From the NCBI GenBank assembly GCA_031548005.1, contig JAVBRK010000047.1, forward strand, positions 85,275 to 149,274: DNA of 64,000 nt, given 5' to 3'. A program made the position numbers and the translations under genes. This document shows positions 33,606 to 41,565 of the stretch, piece by piece. Numbering within the stretch: the stretch's first letter is position 1; every line of letters begins with the position of its first letter. A model generated the notes under the pieces. That model did no database searches, was not told the origin of the DNA, and saw only the letters and a program-made list of their open reading frames with translations. This DNA is from BNXB01 sp031548005 (GTDB lineage: Bacteria; Bacteroidota; Bacteroidia; Bacteroidales; Azobacteroidaceae).

Positions 33606-34370
33606 ATGAAACAGAAATTATTTTATTTATTAGCAGCATTTGCAATGTTAGTTGCAGTTGTGCCGGCTTACGCAGGAGATCTCAAAGACGAATCACAGAT
33701 GATTCCAACTAAAACTGGATCTGAATATGGTTATTCAATGAACGAGATGTGGTATGTATCCTTAGGCATCGGTCCTAATCTTTTAATGGCCAGCCAAGAT
33801 GGTATAATGGCTTTTGGAGACCGTATAACATTTGGAGGAGGGATTTCAATCGGTAAATGGTTTAACCCTGGTTTGGGACTCCGTTTGCAAGGATATTACG
33901 GACAATACACTGGATGGAATTTCAACATTCCTCAAATGGGTACATTTACTCATGATGACGGAACAAGTTATTTTCCAAAAAACTGGCCGGATATGAAATA
34001 TAAAGAAGGAAAAAACGGTGAAGAAGGGTTTTTACAGGAGTTCAACGGATTCTCTTTTACATTGGATTTCACCGCTAACCTGACAAAACTGATTTCAGGA
34101 TATGGTTCGGAACCAACTCACTTCGAACTGATCGCTTTTGCTGGTCCTGGAATATACATGTCTTCCGAAGCTGATGTTAAATCTGCTGAAACGGTAATGG
34201 GAGGCCATTTCGGTGGACGTGTGAACTATACTCCATCATTGGGAGGCAAGTTGGCTATCTTCTTTGAAGCTAATGGTACATTCATGGACGATAAATTCGA
34301 CGGATATCTTGGAGACAAGGGTTTCGATGCTTCTTCTGCTATGATGGTTGGTGTTCAATATACTTTCTAA
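33606..34370 (+). CDS. Predicted outer-membrane beta-barrel protein
   Basis: This 254-residue protein has a clear signal peptide (MKQKLFYLLAAFAMLVAVV, cleavage after AYAG region near 24) and alternating strands with aromatic girdles (MWYVSLGIGPNLLMAS, GGGISIGKWFNPGLGLRLQG, FSFTLDFTANL) ending in MMVGVQYTF, the C-terminal Phe that is typical of outer-membrane barrels. I do not recognise a specific family. It lies 31 bp after the Wzc gene and 7 bp before the first cupin gene, so it is probably co-expressed with the polysaccharide genes. Role unknown. Confidence 0.75.
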   Translation: MKQKLFYLLAAFAMLVAVVPAYAGDLKDESQMIPTKTGSEYGYSMNEMWYVSLGIGPNLLMASQDGIMAFGDRITFGGGISIGKWFNPGLGLRLQGYYGQYTGWNFNIPQMGTFTHDDGTSYFPKNWPDMKYKEGKNGEEGFLQEFNGFSFTLDFTANLTKLISGYGSEPTHFELIAFAGPGIYMSSEADVKSAETVMGGHFGGRVNYTPSLGGKLAIFFEANGTFMDDKFDGYLGDKGFDASSAMMVGVQYTF

Positions 34371-34377
34371 TAAATGA

Positions 34378-34818
34378 ATGTCTGAACCAGAAAGCAACGT
34401 ACAGAATTCTGTACAATTATTAAATATTCCCAAAATCCTGGATGAACGAGGGAACTTGTCGTTTATAGAGAAAGGCAATTCGTTGCCTTTCTCTATTAAA
34501 CGTACTTACTGGATTTATGATGTCCCGGGAGGGGAAATACGTGGAGGTCATGCCTTCAAAAAACAAAAAGAATTGATTGTCGCTCTGTCGGGAAGTTTTG
34601 ATGTTGTCCTACACAATGGAATCACAGAACAACGATTTTCATTAAATAGATCTTATATAGGCCTCTATATCCCCAATATGTACTGGAGGAGAATGGAAAA
34701 TTTCTCTACCAATGCAGTCTGTCTTGTTTTGGCTTCGACCAGTTATCAGGAAATGGATTACATCAGGGACTTTGAGTCCTTTTTAATAGAACAAAAAAAT
34801 GGGAACATCGGTTTTTAA
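34378..34818 (+). CDS. FdtA/WxcM-like cupin, copy 1, lacking one expected histidine
   Basis: The 146-residue protein is a RmlC-like cupin of the sugar 3,4-ketoisomerase family, which converts dTDP-4-keto-6-deoxyglucose to the 3-keto isomer. Recognisable parts are ILDERGNLSFIE, IKRTYWIYDVPGGEIRGGHA and the KELIVALSGSFDVVLHNG strand. In the family the active-site motif reads GxHAH; here it is GGHAF, so one of the two histidines that I recall as catalytic is replaced by Phe. The copy may be inactive, may have changed reaction, or may only dimerise. Its coding end overlaps copy 2 by 20 bp. The WxcM-like family also includes fused acetyltransferases, absent here. Confidence 0.82.
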   Translation: MSEPESNVQNSVQLLNIPKILDERGNLSFIEKGNSLPFSIKRTYWIYDVPGGEIRGGHAFKKQKELIVALSGSFDVVLHNGITEQRFSLNRSYIGLYIPNMYWRRMENFSTNAVCLVLASTSYQEMDYIRDFESFLIEQKNGNIGF

Positions 34819-35212
34819 CTGTTGTGTACTGGAGTTACCAAAAATTTCCAATAGAGCAGGCAATATGACGGCTTTGAATAACTCTATTGATTTACCTTTC
34901 GATGTACGCAGGGTTTACTATCTTTACGATGTCCCTGGAGGAGAATCGCGAGGAGGACATGCGCATAAGAATTTACAGCAATTAATTGTTGCTGTAAGCG
35001 GAAGTTTCGATGTAATTATTGATGACGGAAAAAATAAAAAAACAATTTCATTAAACCGCCCTAATTTTGGATTGTTGGTAATTCCCGGAATTTGGCGGGA
35101 ACTAAGCAATTTTTCATCAGGGGCAATTTGTTTAGTATTAGCATCGCACGAATACGACGAAAACGATTATATAAGGGAATACAATCAATTTTTACATTAC
35201 AAACTTCATTAA
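34799..35212 (+). CDS. FdtA-type dTDP-4-keto-6-deoxyhexose 3,4-ketoisomerase, copy 2
   Basis: This 137-residue cupin matches copy 1 along its whole length and has the intact motif RGGHAHK, with DVRRVYYLYDVPGGES before it and QQLIVAVSGSFDVIIDDG after it. It should act on dTDP-4-keto-6-deoxy-D-glucose, giving the 3-keto sugar that a DegT-type aminotransferase (40433-41551) then aminates. That places the product in the Fuc3N/Qui3N class; the stereochemistry at C4 cannot be read from sequence. The gene overlaps copy 1 by 20 bp and ends 6 bp before the adenylation gene. Confidence 0.85.
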   Translation: MGTSVFNCCVLELPKISNRAGNMTALNNSIDLPFDVRRVYYLYDVPGGESRGGHAHKNLQQLIVAVSGSFDVIIDDGKNKKTISLNRPNFGLLVIPGIWRELSNFSSGAICLVLASHEYDENDYIREYNQFLHYKLH

Positions 35213-35218
35213 AAAGTA

Positions 35219-36736
35219 ATGCAAATAAACGTAACACAATATCTTAATAAGACAGCAGAACGTTTTCCTGAAAAAATTGCGGTTAAAGATAAATATAAAT
35301 CGCTAAATTTTGGGAGCCTGAAAGCACAAGCATTGGCTCTCGCAACTCAAATTATTGAGAAAAACCCAGGTATAAATAAGCCAATTCCTGTATTCATGGA
35401 AAAGGGGTCTGATATGGTTTTAAGCTTTGCCGCAATTAATTATTCGGGAAACTTCTATGTTCCAATGGATACCAAATCTCCTGATACACGTATCAAAAAT
35501 ATATTAGACTCTCTGCAACCGGAAATTATTCTGACGAATAAAGCTAAATGCGAACAATTAAAATCAATTTATGATAAGACAATCATATGCCTGGATGAAA
35601 TCGATTTTACAGTTCCGGTTGCATTCGAAACAATCGAGGCAAGGTTATTCGATGTAATTGATACAGATCCGGTATATTCTATCTTCACATCAGGTTCTAC
35701 AGGGCTTCCCAAAGGTGTTGTCATTTCTCACAGAAGCGTTATCGACTACATCGACTGGGCTATCGAAACATTTCACATCGAAAGCGATACTATAATTGGC
35801 AATCAGGCTCCTTTTTACTTCGATAACTCGACTCTCGACCTATACCTGATGTTTGCAACAGGAGCAACTCTAGTTGTCGTACCGGAAGAACACTACGCTT
35901 TCCCTGCAAAACTGATCGAACTTCTCGATGAAGAAAAAATAAATTTTGTTTTTTGGGTTCCTTTTGTTCTGATTAATATTACAAATTTCAATCTGCTCGA
36001 AAAAAAGAAACCGACCTACCTAAAGAAAATACTTTTTGCAGGAGAAGTCATGCCAAACAAACATTTGAACTATTGGCGTAAATTTTTACCAAATTGTTTG
36101 TACGCCAACCTATACGGACCAACCGAAATTACGGTAGATTGTACTTATTATGTGGTAAACAGGGATTTTGCCGACAACGACCCACTCCCTATTGGTATTC
36201 CTTGTAAAAATAGTGGAGTTCTGATACTTAATAAAGAAAATCAACTTGCTGGAACCGGAGAACAAGGAGAGCTTTGTGTAAGAGGTTCCTCTCTCGCAAT
36301 GGGATATTATAATGACCCAGAAAAAACTTCGAAAGCATTTGTTCAAAATCCTATAAATAAGCACTATCCTGAAATTATATACCGAACAGGAGATATTGCA
36401 TACTGGAATGAACACAGAGAAATAATCTATGTGGGAAGAAAAGACTCACAAATAAAACATAATGGTTACCGGATTGAATTAGGGGAAATAGAAACCGCCG
36501 TTCTATCAACACAAATGGTTAAAGCCACTTGTGTAGTCTATAACAATAATAATAAAGAGATTGAAGTTTTTTTTCAATCAGAATCTGAATTGAATATTGG
36601 AGAGTTCCGAAAAAAAATGACAGAATTCGTTCCCAAATATATGATTCCAACGAAGTATCACAGGTTGGAAGAAATGCCTTTGAACGCTAATGGAAAAATA
36701 GACCGGTTAGCATTAAGTAAACAGATCTATGGATAA
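35219..36736 (+). CDS. DltA-like amino-acid adenylating enzyme (stand-alone ANL domain)
   Basis: The 505-residue protein is a free-standing adenylation domain of the ANL superfamily. It has A3 FTSGSTGLPKGVV (156-168), A4 region FYFDNSTLDLY with the Asp that normally fixes an amino-acid alpha-amino group, A5 YGPTEITVDCTYY, A7 YRTGDIAYWN, A8 GRKDSQIKHNGYRIELGEIE and A10 NANGKIDR with catalytic Lys493. This fits an enzyme that activates an amino acid with ATP and loads it onto a carrier protein, as DltA does with D-alanine. No condensation or carrier domain is fused. A carrier gene lies 0.8 kb downstream. The amino acid is not predictable by eye. Confidence 0.88.
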   Translation: MQINVTQYLNKTAERFPEKIAVKDKYKSLNFGSLKAQALALATQIIEKNPGINKPIPVFMEKGSDMVLSFAAINYSGNFYVPMDTKSPDTRIKNILDSLQPEIILTNKAKCEQLKSIYDKTIICLDEIDFTVPVAFETIEARLFDVIDTDPVYSIFTSGSTGLPKGVVISHRSVIDYIDWAIETFHIESDTIIGNQAPFYFDNSTLDLYLMFATGATLVVVPEEHYAFPAKLIELLDEEKINFVFWVPFVLINITNFNLLEKKKPTYLKKILFAGEVMPNKHLNYWRKFLPNCLYANLYGPTEITVDCTYYVVNRDFADNDPLPIGIPCKNSGVLILNKENQLAGTGEQGELCVRGSSLAMGYYNDPEKTSKAFVQNPINKHYPEIIYRTGDIAYWNEHREIIYVGRKDSQIKHNGYRIELGEIETAVLSTQMVKATCVVYNNNNKEIEVFFQSESELNIGEFRKKMTEFVPKYMIPTKYHRLEEMPLNANGKIDRLALSKQIYG

Positions 36737-37538
36737 TATTTGCGATTATTCTCAAATAAGTAATACCATTTCTACGATCAGATCGTATAAAGAAGGCTTC
36801 ATAATAAATTTTTATATTGATGAAAAGCTCTCCAGATCATTAATAAGCCAAGGATTGCTATATATTGAAATACATGAGAAGTGTATATTCATCTTCCGGA
36901 AAAATGATGATTTCTTTCATTTGTACTTCATATCAACCGGACTTACACAATTGAATTGTGGACTATCCAAACTTTCGGGCACTTATCCCGATTCAATTTT
37001 TGTAACAGATCTAATTGGAAATAATGATTCTGTGATCAAAATATGTGAGGTTTTTGAGAAAAACGGATTCACCATTCGTCGAAAATTACGCCGGATGGTA
37101 AGAACAACTGGTTTGGACCAAGAACAAACTCTGGACCCTATTGTTGATTATGCAAAGCCAGAATATGTTAAACAATTACAAGAGTTACTGATTGAAAACT
37201 TTGACAAATACAGTGAACAAATTCCTACAGAAGATGAGATTCTGCAAAAAATTGAAAATAAACAGGTACTAATAACTACTTACCAGAGCAAGCTGACCGG
37301 ATGTGTTATTTTCGATATAAACGGAATATCGTCGCACTTACGATATTGGGTCACACTCCCTGCTTATCGTAATCAAAAAATAGGGTCATCTCTTTTCCGG
37401 CGAGCTTTTCATGAATGTAGAAACACTAAAAGGCAAACATTATGGGTAGACGATAAAAATGAAAATGCCATTAAAATATACTCTTACTATGGATTTACTT
37501 TTGAATCCCTTACAGATTTCATAATGATAAAAAAATAA
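36729..37538 (+). CDS. GNAT-family acyltransferase
   Basis: The 269-residue protein has a C-terminal GNAT fold (about 130-269) with the cofactor-binding region VTLPAYRNQKIGSSLFRRAF and the family's late motif ENAIKIYSYYGFTFE. The N-terminal ~125 residues look like a second, degenerate GNAT-like half (ICEVFEKNGFTIRRKLRRM). It overlaps the adenylation gene by 8 bp and is 5 bp before the carrier protein gene. Its donor may be acyl-CoA or, given the neighbours, a carrier-bound amino acid or acyl group; the acceptor is probably the amino sugar made in this cluster. This is inference from context. Confidence 0.8.
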   Translation: MDNICDYSQISNTISTIRSYKEGFIINFYIDEKLSRSLISQGLLYIEIHEKCIFIFRKNDDFFHLYFISTGLTQLNCGLSKLSGTYPDSIFVTDLIGNNDSVIKICEVFEKNGFTIRRKLRRMVRTTGLDQEQTLDPIVDYAKPEYVKQLQELLIENFDKYSEQIPTEDEILQKIENKQVLITTYQSKLTGCVIFDINGISSHLRYWVTLPAYRNQKIGSSLFRRAFHECRNTKRQTLWVDDKNENAIKIYSYYGFTFESLTDFIMIKK

Positions 37539-37543
37539 ATGTA

Positions 37544-37774
37544 ATGAAAGAACAAATTATCAAAATACTTACTGAACTCCGTCCTGAGTCCGATTTTACT
37601 CAGGAAGTTGACTTCATACAAGAAGGTATGTTGGACTCATTTGATGTGGTGACATTAGTAACTACCCTGGACGAAGCATTCGGAATATCGATTGACGGAA
37701 TTGATGTGCTACCAGAGAACTTTTCCTCAATAGATAAAATAATACAATTATTAAACAAAAATGGTATCCAGTAA
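37544..37774 (+). CDS. Acyl/peptidyl carrier protein 1
   Basis: This 76-residue acidic four-helix carrier protein has the phosphopantetheine attachment site in MLDSFDVVTLV (Ser32). The DSF form is closer to DltC and free-standing aminoacyl carriers than to the fatty-acid DSL motif. It lies directly after the adenylation and GNAT genes and abuts the KAS III gene, whose start follows its stop immediately. It is the likely partner of the adenylation enzyme, though loading by the KAS III pathway is also possible. A separate phosphopantetheinyl transferase is needed and is not in the window. Confidence 0.88.
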   Translation: MKEQIIKILTELRPESDFTQEVDFIQEGMLDSFDVVTLVTTLDEAFGISIDGIDVLPENFSSIDKIIQLLNKNGIQ

Positions 37775-38845
37775 ATGAGCCTGAAATTTACATATCACGA
37801 TAAACGAATTAGCGGTATTCTGGCGGTTTTGCCTGATCGAGAAGTTTTATTTGAAGAAGGAATGGAGAATTATAACTTTTCTCCAGCCAAATCAATGAAA
37901 CTCAAGTTAGCAATGGGCTATAATAAACACCGGGTTGTTAATCAAGAAACGAATGTTTCTGATATGTGCGTATTCGGGATTAACTATCTTATAGACAAAT
38001 ATTTAATAAAGAAAGAAGATATTAGTGCTCTCATCCTTGTTACACAATCACCTGAACACTTCATGCCTCCAACAAGTAATATCATACAGGGGAAACTGGA
38101 ACTTGGGAGAGACGTCTTATGTATGGATATCAATCAGGGTTGTGCGGGATTCATCATCGGATTAATTCAATCATATATGCTCTTAGAGCAAGACAGTATA
38201 AAAAAGGTAGTACTGATGAATGCCGATGTTTTAAGTCATAAAGTAAGCAATCGGGATAGAAATAGCCATCCCTTGATTGGTGATGCTGCCTGTATTACTG
38301 TAGTTGAACGTAGTTCTGATCCCTGTTCCATTCAAGCAGTATTAAATATGGATGGCAGAGGGGCCTATACATTACAAATTCCGGCAGGAGGATTCAAACT
38401 ACCTTCTAGCAAAGAAACTGCCGAGATGAAAGAAGATGAAAATGGGAATTTTAGAAGCTTGGATAACCTGATCATGAAAGGAGATGAAGTTTTTAATTTT
38501 GTCCAAAATGAAGTTCCTCCCATGATTGAAGAACTTCTTTCCATCTCCGGGAAAAAAGCCAATGATATCGACCATTATCTGTTTCATCAGCCCAACAAGT
38601 TCATGCTAAACAAATTAGCTGATAAGATTGGCATTCCCAGGGAAAAGATGCCTTCTAACATTGTTGAGAACTTCGGGAACGCCAGCGGAGCAACTATTCC
38701 AACAAATATTGCTTTTAATTTAGGAACTGATGCTCTTGCCTCAACTTTTGATGTTTGTTTTGCAGGATTCGGTATCGGATTAGCCTGGGGAGGAATTCAG
38801 CAGCAATTAGGAAAATTAAACTTTAATCAGATAATATATTATTGA
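37775..38845 (+). CDS. 3-oxoacyl-ACP synthase III (KAS III / FabH-like)
   Basis: The 356-residue thiolase-fold enzyme has the complete Cys-His-Asn triad: Cys123 in DINQGCAGFIIGL, the histidine in HYLFHQPNKFM, and the asparagine in NFGNASGATIP, the last two in the expected order. KAS III enzymes condense a starter acyl-CoA (often acetyl-CoA) with malonyl-ACP. It is flanked directly by two carrier protein genes and followed by a short-chain dehydrogenase, so a one-cycle pathway to a 3-hydroxyacyl-ACP, such as 3-hydroxybutyryl-ACP, is the straightforward reading. It is too divergent from housekeeping FabH to be simply the fatty-acid copy, and it sits within a sugar cluster. Confidence 0.9.
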   Translation: MSLKFTYHDKRISGILAVLPDREVLFEEGMENYNFSPAKSMKLKLAMGYNKHRVVNQETNVSDMCVFGINYLIDKYLIKKEDISALILVTQSPEHFMPPTSNIIQGKLELGRDVLCMDINQGCAGFIIGLIQSYMLLEQDSIKKVVLMNADVLSHKVSNRDRNSHPLIGDAACITVVERSSDPCSIQAVLNMDGRGAYTLQIPAGGFKLPSSKETAEMKEDENGNFRSLDNLIMKGDEVFNFVQNEVPPMIEELLSISGKKANDIDHYLFHQPNKFMLNKLADKIGIPREKMPSNIVENFGNASGATIPTNIAFNLGTDALASTFDVCFAGFGIGLAWGGIQQQLGKLNFNQIIYY

Positions 38846-38846
38846 A

Positions 38847-39068
38847 ATGGATCGTTTTTTAGAACAAGTAGCCGAAATTTTAGAAGTCGATAAAGTAACT
38901 CCAACAGATGTTTTATCAGAATTTGATGCCTGGGATTCACTTTCACGGCTTTCAATTATTGCTTTGGCTGGCGAATCGTATGGAGCAACAATTTATGCTG
39001 ATGAATTAAGAAGCATAGATACTGTCGATAACCTGCAAAAATTAATAGAGTCTAAAAGGCAAAAATGA
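38847..39068 (+). CDS. Acyl carrier protein 2
   Basis: A 73-residue carrier protein with the attachment site FDAWDSLSRLSI (Ser31), the WDSL form usual in carrier proteins of polysaccharide and polyketide-like clusters. It begins 1 bp after the KAS III stop and overlaps the dehydrogenase gene in an ATGA. It is a natural carrier for the acetoacetyl and 3-hydroxybutyryl intermediates. Different from carrier protein 1 in sequence around the serine, which suggests separate clients. Confidence 0.88.
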   Translation: MDRFLEQVAEILEVDKVTPTDVLSEFDAWDSLSRLSIIALAGESYGATIYADELRSIDTVDNLQKLIESKRQK

Positions 39069-39814
39069 ACAAAAAAAACTTCATAATAGTAACCGGAGCC
39101 TCTTCAGGCATTGGACGGGAGGTTGCAATTCGACTGTCGGATAGTCATCCGGTTATTCTTTGTGGGCGTGATGAAAAAAGATTGCAGGAAACACTGGATT
39201 CCTGCTCTCAACCCGGACAACATCTGATCTGGCAATATGATCTTGCTAATGTGGAAACTCTGGAAAATACTTTTTCCTCTTTCATTATTGAAATTGGAGG
39301 TAATGTCAGCAATTTTGTTCATTGCGCCGGATATTTAAAAACAATCCCATTAAAAATGGCATCAGCAGAGTTATATCAAACCTCTTTCAATGTTAATGTC
39401 ATTTCTGCGGCAATTATTGCTAAAGTATTGAAAAAGAAGAAAATTAATAACGATGCTTTGAAAAGTATCGTATTTGTTTCAAGTAATATCAGTAATTTCG
39501 GAGCAAAGGCTTTCAGTGCCTATGCCGCTTCAAAAGCTGCAATGGATGGATTAATGAGATGTATGGCTTTAGAGTTGGCTCCAGAAGTACGGGTCAACTC
39601 CGTATTACCAGGTGGCGTCCGTACAGCCGGGACAGAGCACATTTACCAATGTAATGAACTGGTTACGAGAATGGAAGCATCCTATCCTCTTGGACTTGGT
39701 ACGACAAATGATATCTGGGGGGCAGTTAAATTTTTACTAAGTGATGATTCCAAATGGATTACCGGACACCAGCTTGTGGTTGATGGTGGTCGAACAATTA
39801 ATATTACAGGATGA
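39065..39814 (+). CDS. Short-chain dehydrogenase/reductase, probable 3-oxoacyl-ACP reductase (FabG-like)
   Basis: The 249-residue classical SDR has the nucleotide-binding TGASSGIGREV at residues 8-18, the catalytic serine in SIVFVSSNIS, Tyr153 and Lys157 in AYAASKAAM, and the VNSVLPGGVRT region. This is the FabG-like layout. Placed between an acyl carrier protein (4-bp overlap) and a GNAT gene (4-bp overlap), it probably reduces the 3-oxoacyl group on the carrier to 3-hydroxyacyl with NADPH. It could alternatively act on a sugar nucleotide, but extended-SDR features are absent. Confidence 0.86.
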   Translation: MNKKNFIIVTGASSGIGREVAIRLSDSHPVILCGRDEKRLQETLDSCSQPGQHLIWQYDLANVETLENTFSSFIIEIGGNVSNFVHCAGYLKTIPLKMASAELYQTSFNVNVISAAIIAKVLKKKKINNDALKSIVFVSSNISNFGAKAFSAYAASKAAMDGLMRCMALELAPEVRVNSVLPGGVRTAGTEHIYQCNELVTRMEASYPLGLGTTNDIWGAVKFLLSDDSKWITGHQLVVDGGRTINITG

Positions 39815-40386
39815 TAAAAAAATTACCTGAGACTTTCAAATTAGATCGGTATGGTCTTCAAACAAGGTTTGTTGAAGAAACAGATGCCGAATTTATCTTA
39901 ACTCTGCGTTCAGACAAAGAATTAAACAGGCACATAAGCTCTACGCCGGTAGATTTGGAAGCTCAACGAAAATGGATACAGAATTATAAAGAACGTGAAA
40001 AAAATGGACTGGAATACTATTTCATTTTCTCAGTCAATAATATTCCTCAGGGAGTTGCTCGAATATATAATATTGATAATGAATCTTTTACTCAGGGTAG
40101 TTGGATATTTTCACCAGACTCTGTACCTGGAGCCTCCATATTGGGGAATATAATCAGTAGCGAAATTGGGTTTGAGTTCTTAGAAAAGTCTATTGAGTAC
40201 TCAGATGCTCGTCGCAGTAATAACACACACCGATTCGTAAAAACATTTGATCCCGAGATTATACAAAGTGATGAACAGGACATCTATTACAAGATATATC
40301 CGGATCGCTTTGAACGGGCCAAGCATAAACATATCGAATTAGCATCGAAAGTCTTACAGACTACTATACAAAACAAAAACAAGTAA
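39811..40386 (+). CDS. GNAT-family (RimJ/RimL-type) acyltransferase
   Basis: This 191-residue protein fits the acetyltransferase_3 group (LQTRFVEETDAEFILTLRSD at the start, YYFIFSVNNIPQGVARIYN, then GSWIFSPDS and a helical part ILGNIISSEIGFEF). It has a helical extension at its C terminus. It is the last of the carrier-protein block, overlapping the dehydrogenase by 4 bp, and precedes the sugar aminotransferase by 46 bp. I infer that it transfers the acyl group made on carrier protein 2 to the 3-amino group of the dTDP-sugar. Plain acetylation from acetyl-CoA is the alternative. Confidence 0.75.
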   Translation: MIKKLPETFKLDRYGLQTRFVEETDAEFILTLRSDKELNRHISSTPVDLEAQRKWIQNYKEREKNGLEYYFIFSVNNIPQGVARIYNIDNESFTQGSWIFSPDSVPGASILGNIISSEIGFEFLEKSIEYSDARRSNNTHRFVKTFDPEIIQSDEQDIYYKIYPDRFERAKHKHIELASKVLQTTIQNKNK

Positions 40387-40432
40387 AAATCCGAAAAATC
40401 AGGAATTAATCTCCCTTTTTAAGCAAACAATA

Positions 40433-41551
40433 ATGATAAAATTTCTTGATATACAAAAGATTACAGAGCAATATGCTGATGAAATTCACGAAGCGGTCAA
40501 ACGTGTTACCGACTCCGGATGGTACTTGCTCGGAAAAGAAACTGAAAAGTTCGAGTTAAATTATGCTAATTTTATAGGTTCCCCCCATTGCATCGGAGTA
40601 GCCAACGGATTGGATGCTTTAAGGCTGATCTTAAAAGCCTACATCGAATTGGGAGTAATCAACGAAGGTGATGAAGTACTAGTTCCTGCTAACACTTTCA
40701 TTGCCAGCATTCTGGCAATCACAGACAACCGTCTGAATCCTGTATTTATTGAGCCTTGCATAAAAGACTATCAAATTAATACCGAACTAATTGAACAGGC
40801 TATCACTTCCAAAACGAAAGCCATCATGTTGGTACATCTCTATGGCCAAAATTCATACAATGAAAGAATTTTTGAAATTTGTAAAAAATATAACTTAAAA
40901 CTAATTGAAGATAATGCTCAAGCGCACGGATGTTTGTATAAAGGGCAAAAAACAGGTTCATTGGGGGACGCTGCCGGACATAGTTTCTACCCTGGAAAAA
41001 ATCTGGGAGCCTTCGGAGATGGAGGTGCAGTAACTACAAACAATGAAGAACTGGCAGAAATAGTTCGTGCATTGGCTAATTACGGAAGCAAGGAGAAATA
41101 CATGAATATTTACCAAGGAGTGAATAGCAGATTAGATGAAATTCAGGCAGCTATACTGGATGTTAAGTTGAAATACCTTGACTCCAGCAATCAACGCAGG
41201 AGGGAGATTGCCCAATATTATATGGATCATATACACAATGAGAAAGTGCTATTACCTTCAGTTGCAGATGGTAAGGTTCCAGTAGCTGATTATATGGGGC
41301 ATGTATGGCACCTTTTCGTTATACGTAGTGAAAATCGCGACAAACTACAGGCTTATATGAATGCTCTAGAAATACAAACATCCATTCATTATCCTATCCC
41401 ACCTCATAAACAATCTGCCTATAAGGAATGGAATAATTTATCGCTTCCTATAACAGAGAAAATTCACAGGGAAGTATTAAGCATTCCAATCAGCCCCATA
41501 ATGACAAATGAAGAAGTCATTGCTATCGTAGATGCATTAAATAACTGGTAA
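40433..41551 (+). CDS. DegT/DnrJ/EryC1/StrS-family sugar-nucleotide aminotransferase (FdtB-type)
   Basis: The 372-residue PLP enzyme aminates keto-sugar nucleotides. The internal-aldimine lysine is Lys189 in SFYPGKNLGAFGDGGA, and IEDNAQAHGCLYKG supplies the cofactor aspartate. The sequence start MIKFLDIQKITEQY and the SRLDEIQAAIL segment are typical of the group that aminates C3 of dTDP-3-keto-6-deoxyhexoses (FdtB/QdtB). The presence of FdtA-type cupins upstream agrees. Product would be a dTDP-3-amino-3,6-dideoxyhexose. The genes rmlA and rmlB for the dTDP-4-keto precursor are not in this window. Confidence 0.9.
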   Translation: MIKFLDIQKITEQYADEIHEAVKRVTDSGWYLLGKETEKFELNYANFIGSPHCIGVANGLDALRLILKAYIELGVINEGDEVLVPANTFIASILAITDNRLNPVFIEPCIKDYQINTELIEQAITSKTKAIMLVHLYGQNSYNERIFEICKKYNLKLIEDNAQAHGCLYKGQKTGSLGDAAGHSFYPGKNLGAFGDGGAVTTNNEELAEIVRALANYGSKEKYMNIYQGVNSRLDEIQAAILDVKLKYLDSSNQRRREIAQYYMDHIHNEKVLLPSVADGKVPVADYMGHVWHLFVIRSENRDKLQAYMNALEIQTSIHYPIPPHKQSAYKEWNNLSLPITEKIHREVLSIPISPIMTNEEVIAIVDALNNW

Positions 41552-41565
41552 TAACTACTTGGAGA

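Noticed and set aside
36110..36415. Minus-strand 101-codon frame
   Set aside because: It is antisense to the adenylation enzyme across motifs A5-A7 and shows no independent features.
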